DNA of 37,986 nucleotides from assembly GCF_000968015.1 (NCBI RefSeq), contig NZ_LACH01000082.1, positions 1-37,986 of the forward strand. Direction: 5' to 3'. Numbering within the stretch: the stretch's first letter is position 1; every line of letters begins with the position of its first letter. A program made the translations under genes and the position numbers. A model generated the notes under the pieces. The model was not told the origin of the DNA, made no database searches, and saw only the letters and a list, made by a program, of their open reading frames with translations. The DNA is from Pseudomonas fluorescens (lineage in GTDB: Bacteria; Pseudomonadota; Gammaproteobacteria; Pseudomonadales; Pseudomonadaceae). Below, piece by piece: positions 7,917 to 16,994 of this stretch.

Positions 7917-8052
7917 TTCAACTGAAATGGCCAAAAAAGCCACCCCCCTTGAGCAGTTTTGGCATAGGCCAAAATCATCGCGGTGTCTAGACTCAACTCC
8001 TATAACAGTGCAAAAGCACACTTGAATCCAGGACTGCTCCAGGGAAATCCGC

Positions 8053-9237
8053 ATGAACCCATCCGACATTTTTGTTATCAGCGCCGTCCGCTCGGCCATC
8101 GGCAGCTTTGGCGGTTCGCTCAAAGATGTGCCGCCCATTCAATTGGCCACCGACGTTTGCCGTGCCGCCATTGAACGTTCGGGGCTGGCACCTGAACACA
8201 TCGGTCACGTGGTGATGGGGCATGTGATCCCGACAGAAGCACGTGACGCCTATATCTCTCGTGCCGTGGCGATGAATGCCGGCCTGCCGAAAGAGACGCC
8301 CGCCTTCAACGTCAACCGCCTCTGCGGTTCTGGTTTGCAGGCCATTGTCAGCGCAGCACAAAGTTTGATGTTGGGAGACGCAGGCGCTGCGCTGGCAGGT
8401 GGCGTCGAATCCATGAGCCGCGGTGCCTACCTGTTGCCGCAGGCGCGCTGGGGCGCACGCATGGGTGATATGCAAGCCACCGACTACGTGCTCGGCGCTC
8501 TGCAAGATCCGTTTGGCGGTTTCCACATGGGCATTACTGCGGAAAACGTCGCCGAGCGCTATGGCATCACTCGTCAGGCCCAGGATGAGTTGGCGCTGCT
8601 CAGCCAGCAACGAGCGGCCCGGGCGATTGCTGAAGGGCGGTTTACCGACCAGATCGTGCCAATCGAAGTGGCGTCCCGCAAAGGTACCGTGACGTTTGCG
8701 ACGGACGAGCATGTCCGCGCCGAGGTTAATGCCGAGCAATTGGGCAAGATGAAACCGGCCTTCAAAAAAGACGGCAGCGTCACCGCTGGCAACGCGTCGG
8801 GCCTCAATGACGGTGCCGGTGCACTGATCCTGGCGACGGGTCAGATGGTACTCGATCAAGGTCTCAAACCGTTGGTCCGACTGGTCGGTTATGCCCATGC
8901 CGGTGTGGAGCCAGAGCTGATGGGGTTGGGACCGATTCCCGCTACCCGCCTGGTCCTCAAACGCGCCGGCCTGACCGTTGCCGACCTGGATGTCATCGAG
9001 TCCAACGAAGCATTCGCGGCCCAGGCGTGTGCCGTGGCACAGGAACTGGGCTTCGACCCGGAGAAGGTCAACCCGAACGGTTCGGGGATTTCTCTGGGCC
9101 ACCCGGTGGGCGCGACCGGTGCGATTATCGCCACCAAGGCCATTCACGAACTGCACCGTGTTCAGGGTCGTTATGCCCTGGCAACCATGTGCATCGGCGG
9201 CGGCCAAGGCATTGCCGTGTTGTTCGAACGCGTCTGA
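8053..9237 (+). CDS. Acetyl-CoA C-acetyltransferase (thiolase)
   Basis: A 394-aa thiolase that condenses two acetyl-CoA to acetoacetyl-CoA or runs in reverse; size and motifs suit the short-chain, tetrameric biosynthetic class. The acyl-accepting cysteine is Cys91 in NRLCGSGLQA. The GHPVGATGA motif gives His350, and the second catalytic cysteine is Cys380 in MCIGGGQG, so all catalytic residues are present. The start ATG is preceded by AGGGA. It stands alone, with its own terminator, next to the exopolysaccharide locus. Which pathway it serves (ketone bodies, short-chain fatty acids or amino-acid breakdown) cannot be told from the neighbours. Confidence 0.94.
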   Translation: MNPSDIFVISAVRSAIGSFGGSLKDVPPIQLATDVCRAAIERSGLAPEHIGHVVMGHVIPTEARDAYISRAVAMNAGLPKETPAFNVNRLCGSGLQAIVSAAQSLMLGDAGAALAGGVESMSRGAYLLPQARWGARMGDMQATDYVLGALQDPFGGFHMGITAENVAERYGITRQAQDELALLSQQRAARAIAEGRFTDQIVPIEVASRKGTVTFATDEHVRAEVNAEQLGKMKPAFKKDGSVTAGNASGLNDGAGALILATGQMVLDQGLKPLVRLVGYAHAGVEPELMGLGPIPATRLVLKRAGLTVADLDVIESNEAFAAQACAVAQELGFDPEKVNPNGSGISLGHPVGATGAIIATKAIHELHRVQGRYALATMCIGGGQGIAVLFERV

Positions 9238-9250
9238 TCGACCCAAACGA

Positions 9251-9284
9251 AGACGGCGCCCATTGCGGGCGCCGTCTCGTTTTA
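9251..9284 (+). terminator. Rho-independent terminator after the thiolase gene
   Basis: An 11-bp perfect GC-rich stem (AGACGGCGCCC and GGGCGCCGTCT) with a 5-base loop is followed by CGTTTT, 14 bp after the thiolase stop. It separates the metabolic region from the exopolysaccharide locus. Confidence 0.88.
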
Positions 9285-9680
9285 CCGCGATGGAATCTGT
9301 GCGCAATGCACTCCGATTTCAGCTCGGTGTAAGCCTCGATCACTGCGCGACCACACTCGCGCCCCATCCCCGATTACTGACCAGGCACGACCTTGCTGCA
9401 GACACCGCGGACGGCCCGGCTGCAGGCCGGTCGGTATCTCGATGGGCTTCATTTTTTCAGGCCCGGAGGTTCTACTAGACTACGCAGAACTACGGCAGAT
9501 TCAGTGAATGATTTCACAGTACTGCTAAAGTGATAGCACGCGTCGCCACATGCTCCCAAAGCCTGTAATTTTCAAAGGTGGGTGGCTGATTACGGTGATG
9601 CCAACGCTCTCAAGCGAGGGCAGCATGAACTGAATCGCGTCATCATCGAGCGCGAGGGGCAGCAGACATGAGGTCTAAAT
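9285..9680. other. Leader/intergenic region before the exopolysaccharide locus
   Basis: About 400 bp without a supportable gene between the thiolase terminator and the initiating transferase. It must carry the promoter of that gene, but I saw no convincing sigma-70, sigma-54 or AlgU-type promoter. I also saw no JUMPstart/ops-like element. Short open frames here lack ribosome sites. Confidence 0.5.
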
Positions 9681-11105
9681 ATGATATTTGAGCCCAACAG
9701 TACCCGTTCCGTTCTCCAGCGAAGAAGCAGTACCAGTATCGTTATTCAGGCTGGTCTCGATTGTGTTGCAGTGACCGGTGTAGCGTGGTTTTTGATCAAT
9801 TATCATATCGGCTTCATAACACAGTCCTATGTCATCCTGCTCCTGCTGCTGCTGGGGGCGTTGGCCGTAGTGTACGACCACTATGCTATTTACCGCAGCA
9901 ACGTTGGTTTTACCGTCAAAGCCTTCAAGCTTTTGAAAGCGTGGACTGCCACGTTTGGCTTTCTCGTAGCCATGGCCTTTCTTACCAAGCAAAGCGAACA
10001 GTACTCGCGCTTATTGGTCGGGCAGTTATTTGTTGTTGGGTATTTTGCTCAGTTGCTGTTGCACCTCGCGACACGCGAGATGCAGAAGAAGTTTTTGGCC
10101 CACCCGACTCAATTGGAAAACTCGCTCATCATTGGCTCGGGCGAACTGGCCAGCTATCTTCACAATAAAATCAGCAATAATCCCTGGCTCGGTGAGCGCA
10201 TCGTCGGCTGTGTGTTGATTGGCGCGGACGATGATCGGGGAAAGGAAAGTCTGGAAGGCGCGCAACGTCTGTCGATACTGGGCGATATCTCCGACCTTGA
10301 TGAGTTAGTTGTTAAACATGCCATTCGTACCGTCTATTTCGTGACCCCTCTGGGTGGCTCAGAGGTCATCCAGGATGTTTATTTAAGGCTGTTCGATAAA
10401 CACATCTCTGTTAACTGGGTGCCTGACATTTTCTCGTTGCGCCTGATCAACCACAGTGTTCGCGAAATTGCCGGCATTCCCGTGCTGACCTTGTCTGAAA
10501 CGCCGCTGATGGGCATGCGTCTGTTTCTGAAGAACCTTGAGGACAAAGTCCTGGCCTTTCTCATTCTGGTTCTTGCAGCGCCAGTCCTGGCAGTCGTCGC
10601 CATTGCTATCAAACTCGATAGCCCCGGCCCCATATTCTTTCGTCAGCAGCGCATGGGGTGGAGTGGAGAAGCTTTTCGGATCTGGAAGTTCAGAAGCATG
10701 GTCGTCCATCAGCCTGAAGACGGCATCGTCAAGCAGGCGCAAAAGAATGACCCGCGCATGACCAGGGTTGGCGCCTTTATTCGACGGACCAGCCTCGATG
10801 AGCTACCGCAGTTGTTCAACGTTTTGATGGGGGAAATGTCTCTGGTGGGGCCTCGCCCGCACGCTATTCAACACGATGTGCAGTACTCGCCCGATGTCTC
10901 TGGCTACTTTGCGCGTCACAACATTAAGCCGGGCATCACAGGCCTGGCTCAGGTACGTGGCTATCGTGGTGAAACGAGGGATATAGAGCAGATGATCCGA
11001 CGCGTTGACTCGGACATCGAGTACATCAACAACTGGTCGCTATGGCTCGATTTCATCATCCTTGTACGGACGGTGTTTGCCTTCTCCGGCAAGCATGCCT
11101 ACTAA
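9681..11105 (+). CDS. Undecaprenyl-phosphate glucose-type phosphotransferase (initiating sugar transferase)
   Basis: A 474-aa polyprenol-phosphate hexose-1-phosphate transferase of the WcaJ/GumD type. It places the first sugar phosphate, usually glucose, on undecaprenyl phosphate at the inner membrane. The N-terminal half has four hydrophobic segments and a CoA-binding-like domain (SLIIGSGELASYL near residue 150). A fifth membrane segment near residues 290-312 precedes the catalytic domain, with WKFRSM (about 335-340), the Asp-Glu motif RRTSLDELPQ (about 370) and GPRPHA. The ATG follows GAGGT. It starts the plus-strand side of the locus and stands apart from the long minus-strand operon. Galactose as first sugar is an alternative. 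Confidence 0.93.
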   Translation: MIFEPNSTRSVLQRRSSTSIVIQAGLDCVAVTGVAWFLINYHIGFITQSYVILLLLLLGALAVVYDHYAIYRSNVGFTVKAFKLLKAWTATFGFLVAMAFLTKQSEQYSRLLVGQLFVVGYFAQLLLHLATREMQKKFLAHPTQLENSLIIGSGELASYLHNKISNNPWLGERIVGCVLIGADDDRGKESLEGAQRLSILGDISDLDELVVKHAIRTVYFVTPLGGSEVIQDVYLRLFDKHISVNWVPDIFSLRLINHSVREIAGIPVLTLSETPLMGMRLFLKNLEDKVLAFLILVLAAPVLAVVAIAIKLDSPGPIFFRQQRMGWSGEAFRIWKFRSMVVHQPEDGIVKQAQKNDPRMTRVGAFIRRTSLDELPQLFNVLMGEMSLVGPRPHAIQHDVQYSPDVSGYFARHNIKPGITGLAQVRGYRGETRDIEQMIRRVDSDIEYINNWSLWLDFIILVRTVFAFSGKHAY

Positions 11106-11124
11106 GCTGGCATTACCCAGAATA

Positions 11125-11146
11125 CCGGGGTGGCTTCCTGCCCCGG
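11125..11146. terminator. Weak hairpin between convergent genes
   Basis: CCGGGG and CCCCGG form a 6-bp stem with a 10-base loop between the stop codons of the initiating transferase (plus) and the GT61-like gene (minus). No T run on either side, so termination is uncertain. Confidence 0.3.
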
Positions 11147-11181
11147 CATGAATTCAGGTATCCAGAAACCTCAAGAAGCTG

Positions 11182-12303
11182 TTATGCCGGAAATAGATCC
11201 AGCGTACGCTCAACCTCATCGGGATCGATCCTAAAGCCATTGCCCTCTTGCGTACCGACCACAAAGCCAAAGTTTTGGTGATCACGATCCGTTAGATATT
11301 TGAAAAAACAGAGGAAGCGATTAGGGGGCTGCAAAACCAGCAGCGAACCACCCGGCTGAAGTACATTAACGCCGTGTATTAGATGACTCCCTTCAATCCC
11401 TACCACTGTTCTTGCACCGGCACAGGCCGCCACGATAGTCGGAACGTCGGATTTTGCAGGATCGATAATTCGAAACCCCCTGCGGTCACGCAGACGCTCG
11501 GCAAGTTCCAATTCATTGCGTAACAATCGCAATTCTCCCGTGCCACCTCGCAGAACGAACACGCCTGGGTGATCGCAAACTTTTACGTGCGAGAGTAACT
11601 TTTCACCCATCGCCCGAAAACGCAGGTGCTTATGTCGATTTTGACTGAGGTCGTCAAAGATAACGAGTTCACGAAAAAATGCATCGCGTAAACGAACCGG
11701 CGTCATACCAAGCCAGTCCTCATAGCCGGGGGCGTGAAGTATGCAGGTCGTACCGGTGGACACACGGTTGGCAGGCACTGCCGTGGTCACCGGAACGCCT
11801 TCCTCGCAAGCTATTGGATAAGTAATACAATCATCCATTAACCACGAGCCAAACCATTTATTCCCTCCTGCCGTACAGAACATCGCACCGCGATCAATTT
11901 CGTTTTCTACGCGAATCTTTGGTAACCATCCAGATCTAGGCGTCAACGAAGACTTGGCATTACCTTTGTAAAGAGTGCCATCAATTAACCAGACATCTTT
12001 AAGCAGGTAGCCTCGTGTTGGCCCATGTTCAACACTGCCCACTCCCTCCATTGTGCGACGGGGATGCTCGTAAGGATAAAAAAGCTCCCCTGCCCATCCC
12101 GTCACACGTTCGAGTTGATTGGGAAGGAAAAAAGCGGCCGGAGCAACTGAGATTTCGCCTGGAGCAATTTCCCACGATTTCACGGCCAGGCTTTGCAGCG
12201 TTAACGACGGCTTCCGTATAAGTCGCGTTTTAAGAATGTGTTTATACGCAGCAAGGCTCCACGTTGATTGGCCGCCACTCGTCAATTCGTTAAATTTCGA
12301 CAT
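11182..12303 (-). CDS. GT61-family glycosyltransferase-like capsule biosynthesis protein
   Basis: A 373-aa soluble protein resembling the GT61/DUF563 group often found in capsule and exopolysaccharide loci. The diagnostic C-terminal block is GIEGSHLIHGVNVLQPGG followed by LVLQPPNRF. RYG-like sugar-binding positions are not obvious. The ATG at 12303 is preferred over a GTG two codons earlier because GAGGT is correctly spaced from it. It is the last gene of a two-gene unit with the GNAT-like gene, 81 bp downstream of it. Probably it adds one sugar of the repeat unit. Linkage and donor are unknown. Confidence 0.75.
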   Translation of the reverse strand: MSKFNELTSGGQSTWSLAAYKHILKTRLIRKPSLTLQSLAVKSWEIAPGEISVAPAAFFLPNQLERVTGWAGELFYPYEHPRRTMEGVGSVEHGPTRGYLLKDVWLIDGTLYKGNAKSSLTPRSGWLPKIRVENEIDRGAMFCTAGGNKWFGSWLMDDCITYPIACEEGVPVTTAVPANRVSTGTTCILHAPGYEDWLGMTPVRLRDAFFRELVIFDDLSQNRHKHLRFRAMGEKLLSHVKVCDHPGVFVLRGGTGELRLLRNELELAERLRDRRGFRIIDPAKSDVPTIVAACAGARTVVGIEGSHLIHGVNVLQPGGSLLVLQPPNRFLCFFKYLTDRDHQNFGFVVGTQEGNGFRIDPDEVERTLDLFPA

Positions 12304-12384
12304 ATGCACCTCATCGTAATGTGGTTATACCGAAACAGCGGTTATGGCCAAACCCGTAAACCGTATTTCTTTAAAGTAACCTAT

Positions 12385-13527
12385 TCAGGTGCATACAATA
12401 GTTTCCAGAATAGGCTGTGATGCCAGATGAGCGTAGCGGCCGCGCAAGGTGTCGAGAAGCGCCTCTTCCGGCTTTCTAGAACAATGAAGGTATATTTTGA
12501 ACAATCCACCAAAACCCATTTCACGATATCGACCCGCGACTTCCTCATCACTGGGTCCGTGCGGCAACCCAAGATGAAGTGTCAGCTTTCTGCCTTCGAC
12601 AGCAAATAGAGGCGTCTCCCAGAGAAATTGCGCCGCGCCCACTTTAGGCAGTCGAACAAATAAATAGCCGTAGTTACCCAGCGTATCGACATCACCACCA
12701 CGCCGTCTTTTCCATTCGAGAAGTCCATCGTCCGGGCGTGCCAGGCACGTTCCGATATCATAATAGTCAAAACCATTCTCTATCGCCCATTCAAGCGCCA
12801 TGAACGTGGTAATCGAGTTAATTTCACGTAATTTCTTCGCATCTGAAAATACAACATCGGGGTAGCCGAAACGGACGGTGCTCCAGTAGCGTTTTCCTGC
12901 CCGAGTAATCACGCACCCAAGATGGCATGCAACAATTTCATCCTCCAGCAGTACCAGATCGAGCCGCCCGGCGCTTTTTGCTACCCGTTGAACTTCACGG
13001 GATTCAATTTGAGAGGCCGCTGCTCCATGCCTTGCGCTGGCATAGGGCTTCAGCATTTCCCGATCTGCGATTTCAATTTCGTCATCGTTCAAGGCCTGTT
13101 TCATACGATAACGCAACCGGTTCTTGCGCAGATTTCGACGCAACTCGGTATTGTACCTGGCCGTAATATCCTCAATTGACCGGCTCAGCGGAACGACAGC
13201 ACTTAAATATTGAGGCACATATAATGCACCCAAGGTCGGCATTTCACTGACCCACACTGTCAGCTCTGAATTATCCAACTTCAGCTGGCTATTAACCGTT
13301 TTAGATTCAGCGCCCAGTAGAACCTTTACAAATTCCCGCTGTGTTTTCCTGCCGACATAGAGAATGTCATAGGTGCTGTCTTCGCGCAATTTGAACCTGG
13401 CAATTTCCCAACGCCAAAAACATGCCCTTCCCCCTATATCGTGCAGCCAGGCGAGCGCTTTCCTCAGCTCAAATCGCATTGAAGGGGAGATCAACTTACG
13501 TATTAATTCGGCTATGTATTTTTTCAT
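12385..13527 (-). CDS. FemAB/GNAT-like acyltransferase family protein
   Basis: A protein of about 380 aa with the bipartite FemAB/GNAT-like fold seen in exopolysaccharide and exosortase-associated loci. A central segment (SIEDITARYNTELRRNLRKN) is followed by the acetyltransferase-like part ending YYDIGTCLARPDDGLLEWKRR and YGYLFVRLPK. No membrane segment is seen. Such proteins are thought to transfer acyl or aminoacyl groups; the substrate here is unknown. The start at ATG 13527 is tentative because no good ribosome site is visible; a TTG at 13548 would add seven residues. Base composition is more AT-rich than the transporter genes. It heads its own unit after a 271-bp gap. Confidence 0.65.
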   Translation of the reverse strand: MKKYIAELIRKLISPSMRFELRKALAWLHDIGGRACFWRWEIARFKLREDSTYDILYVGRKTQREFVKVLLGAESKTVNSQLKLDNSELTVWVSEMPTLGALYVPQYLSAVVPLSRSIEDITARYNTELRRNLRKNRLRYRMKQALNDDEIEIADREMLKPYASARHGAAASQIESREVQRVAKSAGRLDLVLLEDEIVACHLGCVITRAGKRYWSTVRFGYPDVVFSDAKKLREINSITTFMALEWAIENGFDYYDIGTCLARPDDGLLEWKRRRGGDVDTLGNYGYLFVRLPKVGAAQFLWETPLFAVEGRKLTLHLGLPHGPSDEEVAGRYREMGFGGLFKIYLHCSRKPEEALLDTLRGRYAHLASQPILETIVCT

Positions 13528-13798
13528 TTGGTTATTAGCACACTTCAAGGAATGGCCATTTGAGTTTACAAATCAATAACCTAACTACTCGAAATGAGCG
13601 CTCGACAGCGGAGCACTTTTTCAAAATATGCGGCATATGACAACATTTTGTTGACGCCAATCTTAATGATGAAAACGACCCCAAACATGCCCGTCAAGTC
13701 GATAATTCCAACCTGAGTAAAGGTGCTACGTTGGGGTTTTGCAAGATATTTCAGCCGTGTTTTTTATGGCGCCGGCCAAGCGTCAAATTCTTGTAACG
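13528..13798. other. Intergenic gap splitting the minus-strand glycosyltransferase genes
   Basis: These 271 bp, AT-richer than the flanks, break the otherwise tight minus-strand gene string. It probably holds the end of the upstream unit and a promoter for the GNAT-like and GT61-like genes. No clear terminator or promoter hexamers were identified. Confidence 0.35.
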
Positions 13799-14533
13799 TC
13801 AGGAATCCCTGTAGATCAACGTGCGTAACAAGAACATCGGATTACCCACCACATAGCGACTGAATAATCGCTTTGGCTCACCTATTAGCCTGAACAGCCA
13901 CTCACAACCAAGACGACGCACCCATTGCGGAGCACGAGTCACCTTGCCGCCGAGAAAATCCAGAATCGCCCCTCCGCACACAACCAGACAGGGCACGCCG
14001 CTGACGGCTAACCTGGCAGCAACGGCTTCTTGCTTGGGCATGCCCATACCCAGCACAACCAGTTCCGGCTGAAAATGCCGGGCAAGGTTGATGTACGTAT
14101 CCACCGGCGCGAAACCATGGTGGGCCGAGACTACATTGACCGCAAATACAGACTCGCTACGCTGCACCGCGTTGGCTAGAAAGGGCTCTTCAGTCCCCCA
14201 GAACGCCACGCGCCGGCCCTTGAACGCGGCCAGCAATTTGGGAATGAAATCGGTGCCATTCATATTTAGCCCCGGCTCCAGGCCGAGGCGACGAAACAGG
14301 ATGGCCATGCCGGAGCCATCCCGTAATAACACGTCAGCAGCCGACAGCGCGTTATAGTAATCGGTGTTGCCCGCCACGAGATTCATCGCATGGGCATTGA
14401 CGAAGCCAAGCACCTTCGGCGACTCAGTCCTGGATAAAGCATCAATCAATTCTTGTTCATCACCCACATCACTGACCACCCTGAGATCCTGGATAATCGT
14501 TTGCCAGCTGCGCAGCCAGGCTGAAGCGCGCAT
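13799..14533 (-). CDS. WecG/TagA/CpsF-family glycosyltransferase (GT26)
   Basis: A 244-aa GT26 enzyme. Members transfer a sugar such as ManNAcA, ManNAc or glucose onto a polyprenyl-diphosphate-linked acceptor, as GumM does in xanthan synthesis. Family motifs in order are GFVNAHAMN, DGSGMAILFRRLG, NGTDFIPKLL, GMGMPKQE and CGGAILDFLGGKVTRAPQWV. The C-terminal LGCEWLFRLIGEPKRLFSRY anchors such proteins to the membrane surface. The start codon overlaps the stop of the upstream GT2 gene by one base (TGATG), so the two are translationally coupled. Likely an early-step transferase in repeat-unit assembly. Confidence 0.93.
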   Translation of the reverse strand: MRASAWLRSWQTIIQDLRVVSDVGDEQELIDALSRTESPKVLGFVNAHAMNLVAGNTDYYNALSAADVLLRDGSGMAILFRRLGLEPGLNMNGTDFIPKLLAAFKGRRVAFWGTEEPFLANAVQRSESVFAVNVVSAHHGFAPVDTYINLARHFQPELVVLGMGMPKQEAVAARLAVSGVPCLVVCGGAILDFLGGKVTRAPQWVRRLGCEWLFRLIGEPKRLFSRYVVGNPMFLLRTLIYRDS

Positions 14534-15720
14534 CAGGTGTCATCTCGCTTCGAACGCACCCATTCAACCTGGCGCTTAAGCAAAAATCCGAGGTACAGAG
14601 GGATTTTCTTCACCGCGTAGAACGGCGCATACAACAAGGCTGAAAAAGAAATAATCCCGCGACCAAACTGGCTCCATGCCAGCAAGACAGTCACACCCAA
14701 TATTGCCACCCCGCAAGAAGCTATCAATGCTGGGGCCAAAGCTCCCGACAGCATGAATACCAACCATGACAGACCAAATGCCGCCACCAAGGCCAACGTC
14801 AACAAGGCCAGCGGAGGGACCAGCAAATCCAGTGTCATCGCCAGCAGACTCCAGTGACGCTGGCCAATCGACTCCACCAGCAACTTTGGCGTATCCCCAA
14901 GGATTACCCCCAGATGACCATGTTCCCAGCGCGTACGCTGGGTAGTTAAGCCTTCATCGCTGCGCGGAAAATAACTGGTTACCAGAGCATCGGGGCAGAA
15001 CAAGGGCGGCTTGCCGCTTCGGCATAAATCCAGGCCCATCTTCAAATCTTCAACGATGTGGCCACTGGCCAAATTGATCAACGCCATATCCCGCCAGACG
15101 AAAGCCATTCCCGTGCCCATTAACTGACAGGGCAAACCAAGCCGGGTCCAACCCTGCGGCCGTACCCGGTTTTTCACACACCAGGCAAACTCGGCAAGCC
15201 GCACTTTTAGCCCGGAACCTGCAGGAGCACGCATTAAATTAAGTGCTTGCGCTGGTCGCCCTGAGTCGATGCAACAGATTGCCAAACGCTCTATAGAACC
15301 CTCGGCTACCTGGCAATCCGCATCGACAACAATCATGACGTCCGGCGCATCGCTCGCCAAATGACGCACCCCACAGTCCAGCGCATAACCCTTGCCACGC
15401 AGCTGATCATTGCTGCGCTCCACCACCTCGGCGCCCGCCATGCGGGCCTGCGCGGCCGTGTCGTCAGAACAGTTATCCGCCACCACCAATAGGCGATCAC
15501 CCAAAAGCAACTGCGGCCGAATGCTTTTTAACGTCGCGACGATGATCGAGGATTCATTGTGTGCCGGTATCAACACCGCCACCCGCGGCCGCGGTCCTTG
15601 CGCCGACGAGCGCGACCGTGCAGGCAGGCAGGCCATCAGCACCTGCACAAACAGCACCAACACCGGCAGGAGGATGAGTATCAGCAGTGAGCAGAACAGC
15701 CAACCAAGTAATGTGATCAT
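14533..15720 (-). CDS. Membrane-anchored family 2 glycosyltransferase
   Basis: A 395-aa GT-A fold glycosyltransferase. An N-terminal membrane helix (about residues 5-33) precedes the catalytic domain, which has IPAHNES, the metal-binding VDADC (D-x-D), VEDLKMGLDL and the QxxRW-like QRTRWEHG. Two to three C-terminal membrane helices follow (about 285-360). This layout matches processive-type or cellulose-synthase-like GT2 enzymes, although in a Wzx/Wzy locus a single addition is more likely. Its start overlaps the GT4 stop as ATGA (15717-15720). Donor sugar unknown. Confidence 0.9.
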   Translation of the reverse strand: MITLLGWLFCSLLILILLPVLVLFVQVLMACLPARSRSSAQGPRPRVAVLIPAHNESSIIVATLKSIRPQLLLGDRLLVVADNCSDDTAAQARMAGAEVVERSNDQLRGKGYALDCGVRHLASDAPDVMIVVDADCQVAEGSIERLAICCIDSGRPAQALNLMRAPAGSGLKVRLAEFAWCVKNRVRPQGWTRLGLPCQLMGTGMAFVWRDMALINLASGHIVEDLKMGLDLCRSGKPPLFCPDALVTSYFPRSDEGLTTQRTRWEHGHLGVILGDTPKLLVESIGQRHWSLLAMTLDLLVPPLALLTLALVAAFGLSWLVFMLSGALAPALIASCGVAILGVTVLLAWSQFGRGIISFSALLYAPFYAVKKIPLYLGFLLKRQVEWVRSKRDDT

Positions 15721-16919
15721 GCTTGCGCCCTAAACAAATTAGCCAACTTGGCTGCTTCGATATCGATATCGTGTCGCTCCAGCACTCTCTGATACGCCGC
15801 CTCGCCCATCCGCTGCAACACCTCGACAGGTTGCGCGAGGCAGTCCGCCAGCGCCGCCGCCAACTCATCCACAGCTCCAGCGGGAAATAACCAACCGTTC
15901 TCACCCTGTCGCACCAACTCGGGAATGCCCGCCACATAGCTCGTCAGTACGGGTCGGCGTAGCGCCATGGCTTCCATGATGACCACCGGCAACCCCTCGG
16001 CGAAGCTCGGCAACACCAAGGCCCGCGCCGCAAGAATCTCCGCCCGCACCTGATCGCTGCTGATCCAGCCGGTAATTCGCACCCGCGCCTGCAAGCCATG
16101 CCGTGCAATCAGGGTTTCGATTTCCGCGCGCATTTCTCCATCGCCAGCCAGTACTATTTCGAACTCCACGTCTTGAGCTGCCAGGATGCGGGCGGCTTCA
16201 AGCAGCAAAAGCTGACCCTTCTGCTCACACAAGCGACCTACGCAAACCAACCGCGGCGTGGATGGCACGGCAACGGCCGGCACATCGTGAAACGCCCGCT
16301 CCAGCCCACAATGCACCACCTTGACCCTTGGCCAGTGGGCATGAGCCACCCAGCGAAACAGCTGGCTGCGCCCATAAGAACTGATAGCAGCGACAAAGGC
16401 CGCGCGCCGAACTTTCTCGCCCAAATGAATAAACTGAGGTTTATCGAACTCTTCCGGCCCGTGCACGGTAAAACTGTACGCCGGCCCACCGAGTACATTG
16501 GCCAGCATCACCACCTCGGTTGAGTTGGTGCCGAAATGCGCATGCACATGCTCGGCACCGAACGCCTGCAACCACATCAGCACGCGACACGCTTCGGACA
16601 AATAAACCAAATGATAGGGCCAGGGGCGATCGGCACGCCGGCCCATGCGTAGCGCCAGCCACAGCGCCGAAAAAAAGCGTCGCGGCTGGGCACGCAACAC
16701 CTGAAGCACAGGCACTAAAAGCTCTTTGACTCCACCCTGCAGCACATACTGGGTTTTATCGCGTTCGGACACGTCCTCGGCATCCACCAATTCGGCATCC
16801 CAGCCACGCAGAGCAATGCGCTGCACCACAAACCCCTGACGTTCCAACGCCAAAATTTCGCGACGAATGAAGCTATGGCTGACTTTGGGGTATTGATTGA
16901 TGAAATAAGCGATGCGCAT
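15717..16919 (-). CDS. Family 4 glycosyltransferase (WcaL-like)
   Basis: A 400-aa retaining GT-B glycosyltransferase. The N-terminal domain begins IAYFINQYPKVSHSFIRREI, closely resembling colanic-acid WcaL-type transferases. The donor-binding C-terminal domain contains CVGRLCEQKG and the E-x7-E signature in PSFAEGLPVVIMEAMA. It is soluble or peripheral at the cytoplasmic membrane face. It is coupled by ATGA overlap to the downstream GT2 gene and follows the DUF535 gene by 75 bp. WcaL adds galactose in colanic acid; transfer of that specificity would be speculation. Confidence 0.92.
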   Translation of the reverse strand: MRIAYFINQYPKVSHSFIRREILALERQGFVVQRIALRGWDAELVDAEDVSERDKTQYVLQGGVKELLVPVLQVLRAQPRRFFSALWLALRMGRRADRPWPYHLVYLSEACRVLMWLQAFGAEHVHAHFGTNSTEVVMLANVLGGPAYSFTVHGPEEFDKPQFIHLGEKVRRAAFVAAISSYGRSQLFRWVAHAHWPRVKVVHCGLERAFHDVPAVAVPSTPRLVCVGRLCEQKGQLLLLEAARILAAQDVEFEIVLAGDGEMRAEIETLIARHGLQARVRITGWISSDQVRAEILAARALVLPSFAEGLPVVIMEAMALRRPVLTSYVAGIPELVRQGENGWLFPAGAVDELAAALADCLAQPVEVLQRMGEAAYQRVLERHDIDIEAAKLANLFRAQA

Positions 16920-16994
16920 AGGAACCAGACTTAGTTGTCGTTGCGGTGGATTATTACTGCAAGTAATCCCACAGTAGTACAGGTATCAGGAACG

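Noticed and set aside
7993..9306. A 437-codon open frame on the minus strand across the thiolase gene
   Set aside because: It is the antisense shadow of a perfectly conserved thiolase with all catalytic residues; it is His/Arg/Gly-rich and has no recognisable domain.
9125..9367. Minus-strand frame starting MGRECGRAVIEAYTELKS after the thiolase gene
   Set aside because: The first residues look protein-like, but the frame runs through the thiolase terminator hairpin and into antisense thiolase sequence; no ribosome site was seen.
9285..9680. Search for a JUMPstart/ops or sigma-54 or AlgU promoter before the initiating transferase
   Set aside because: No segment matched the known consensus well enough to report.
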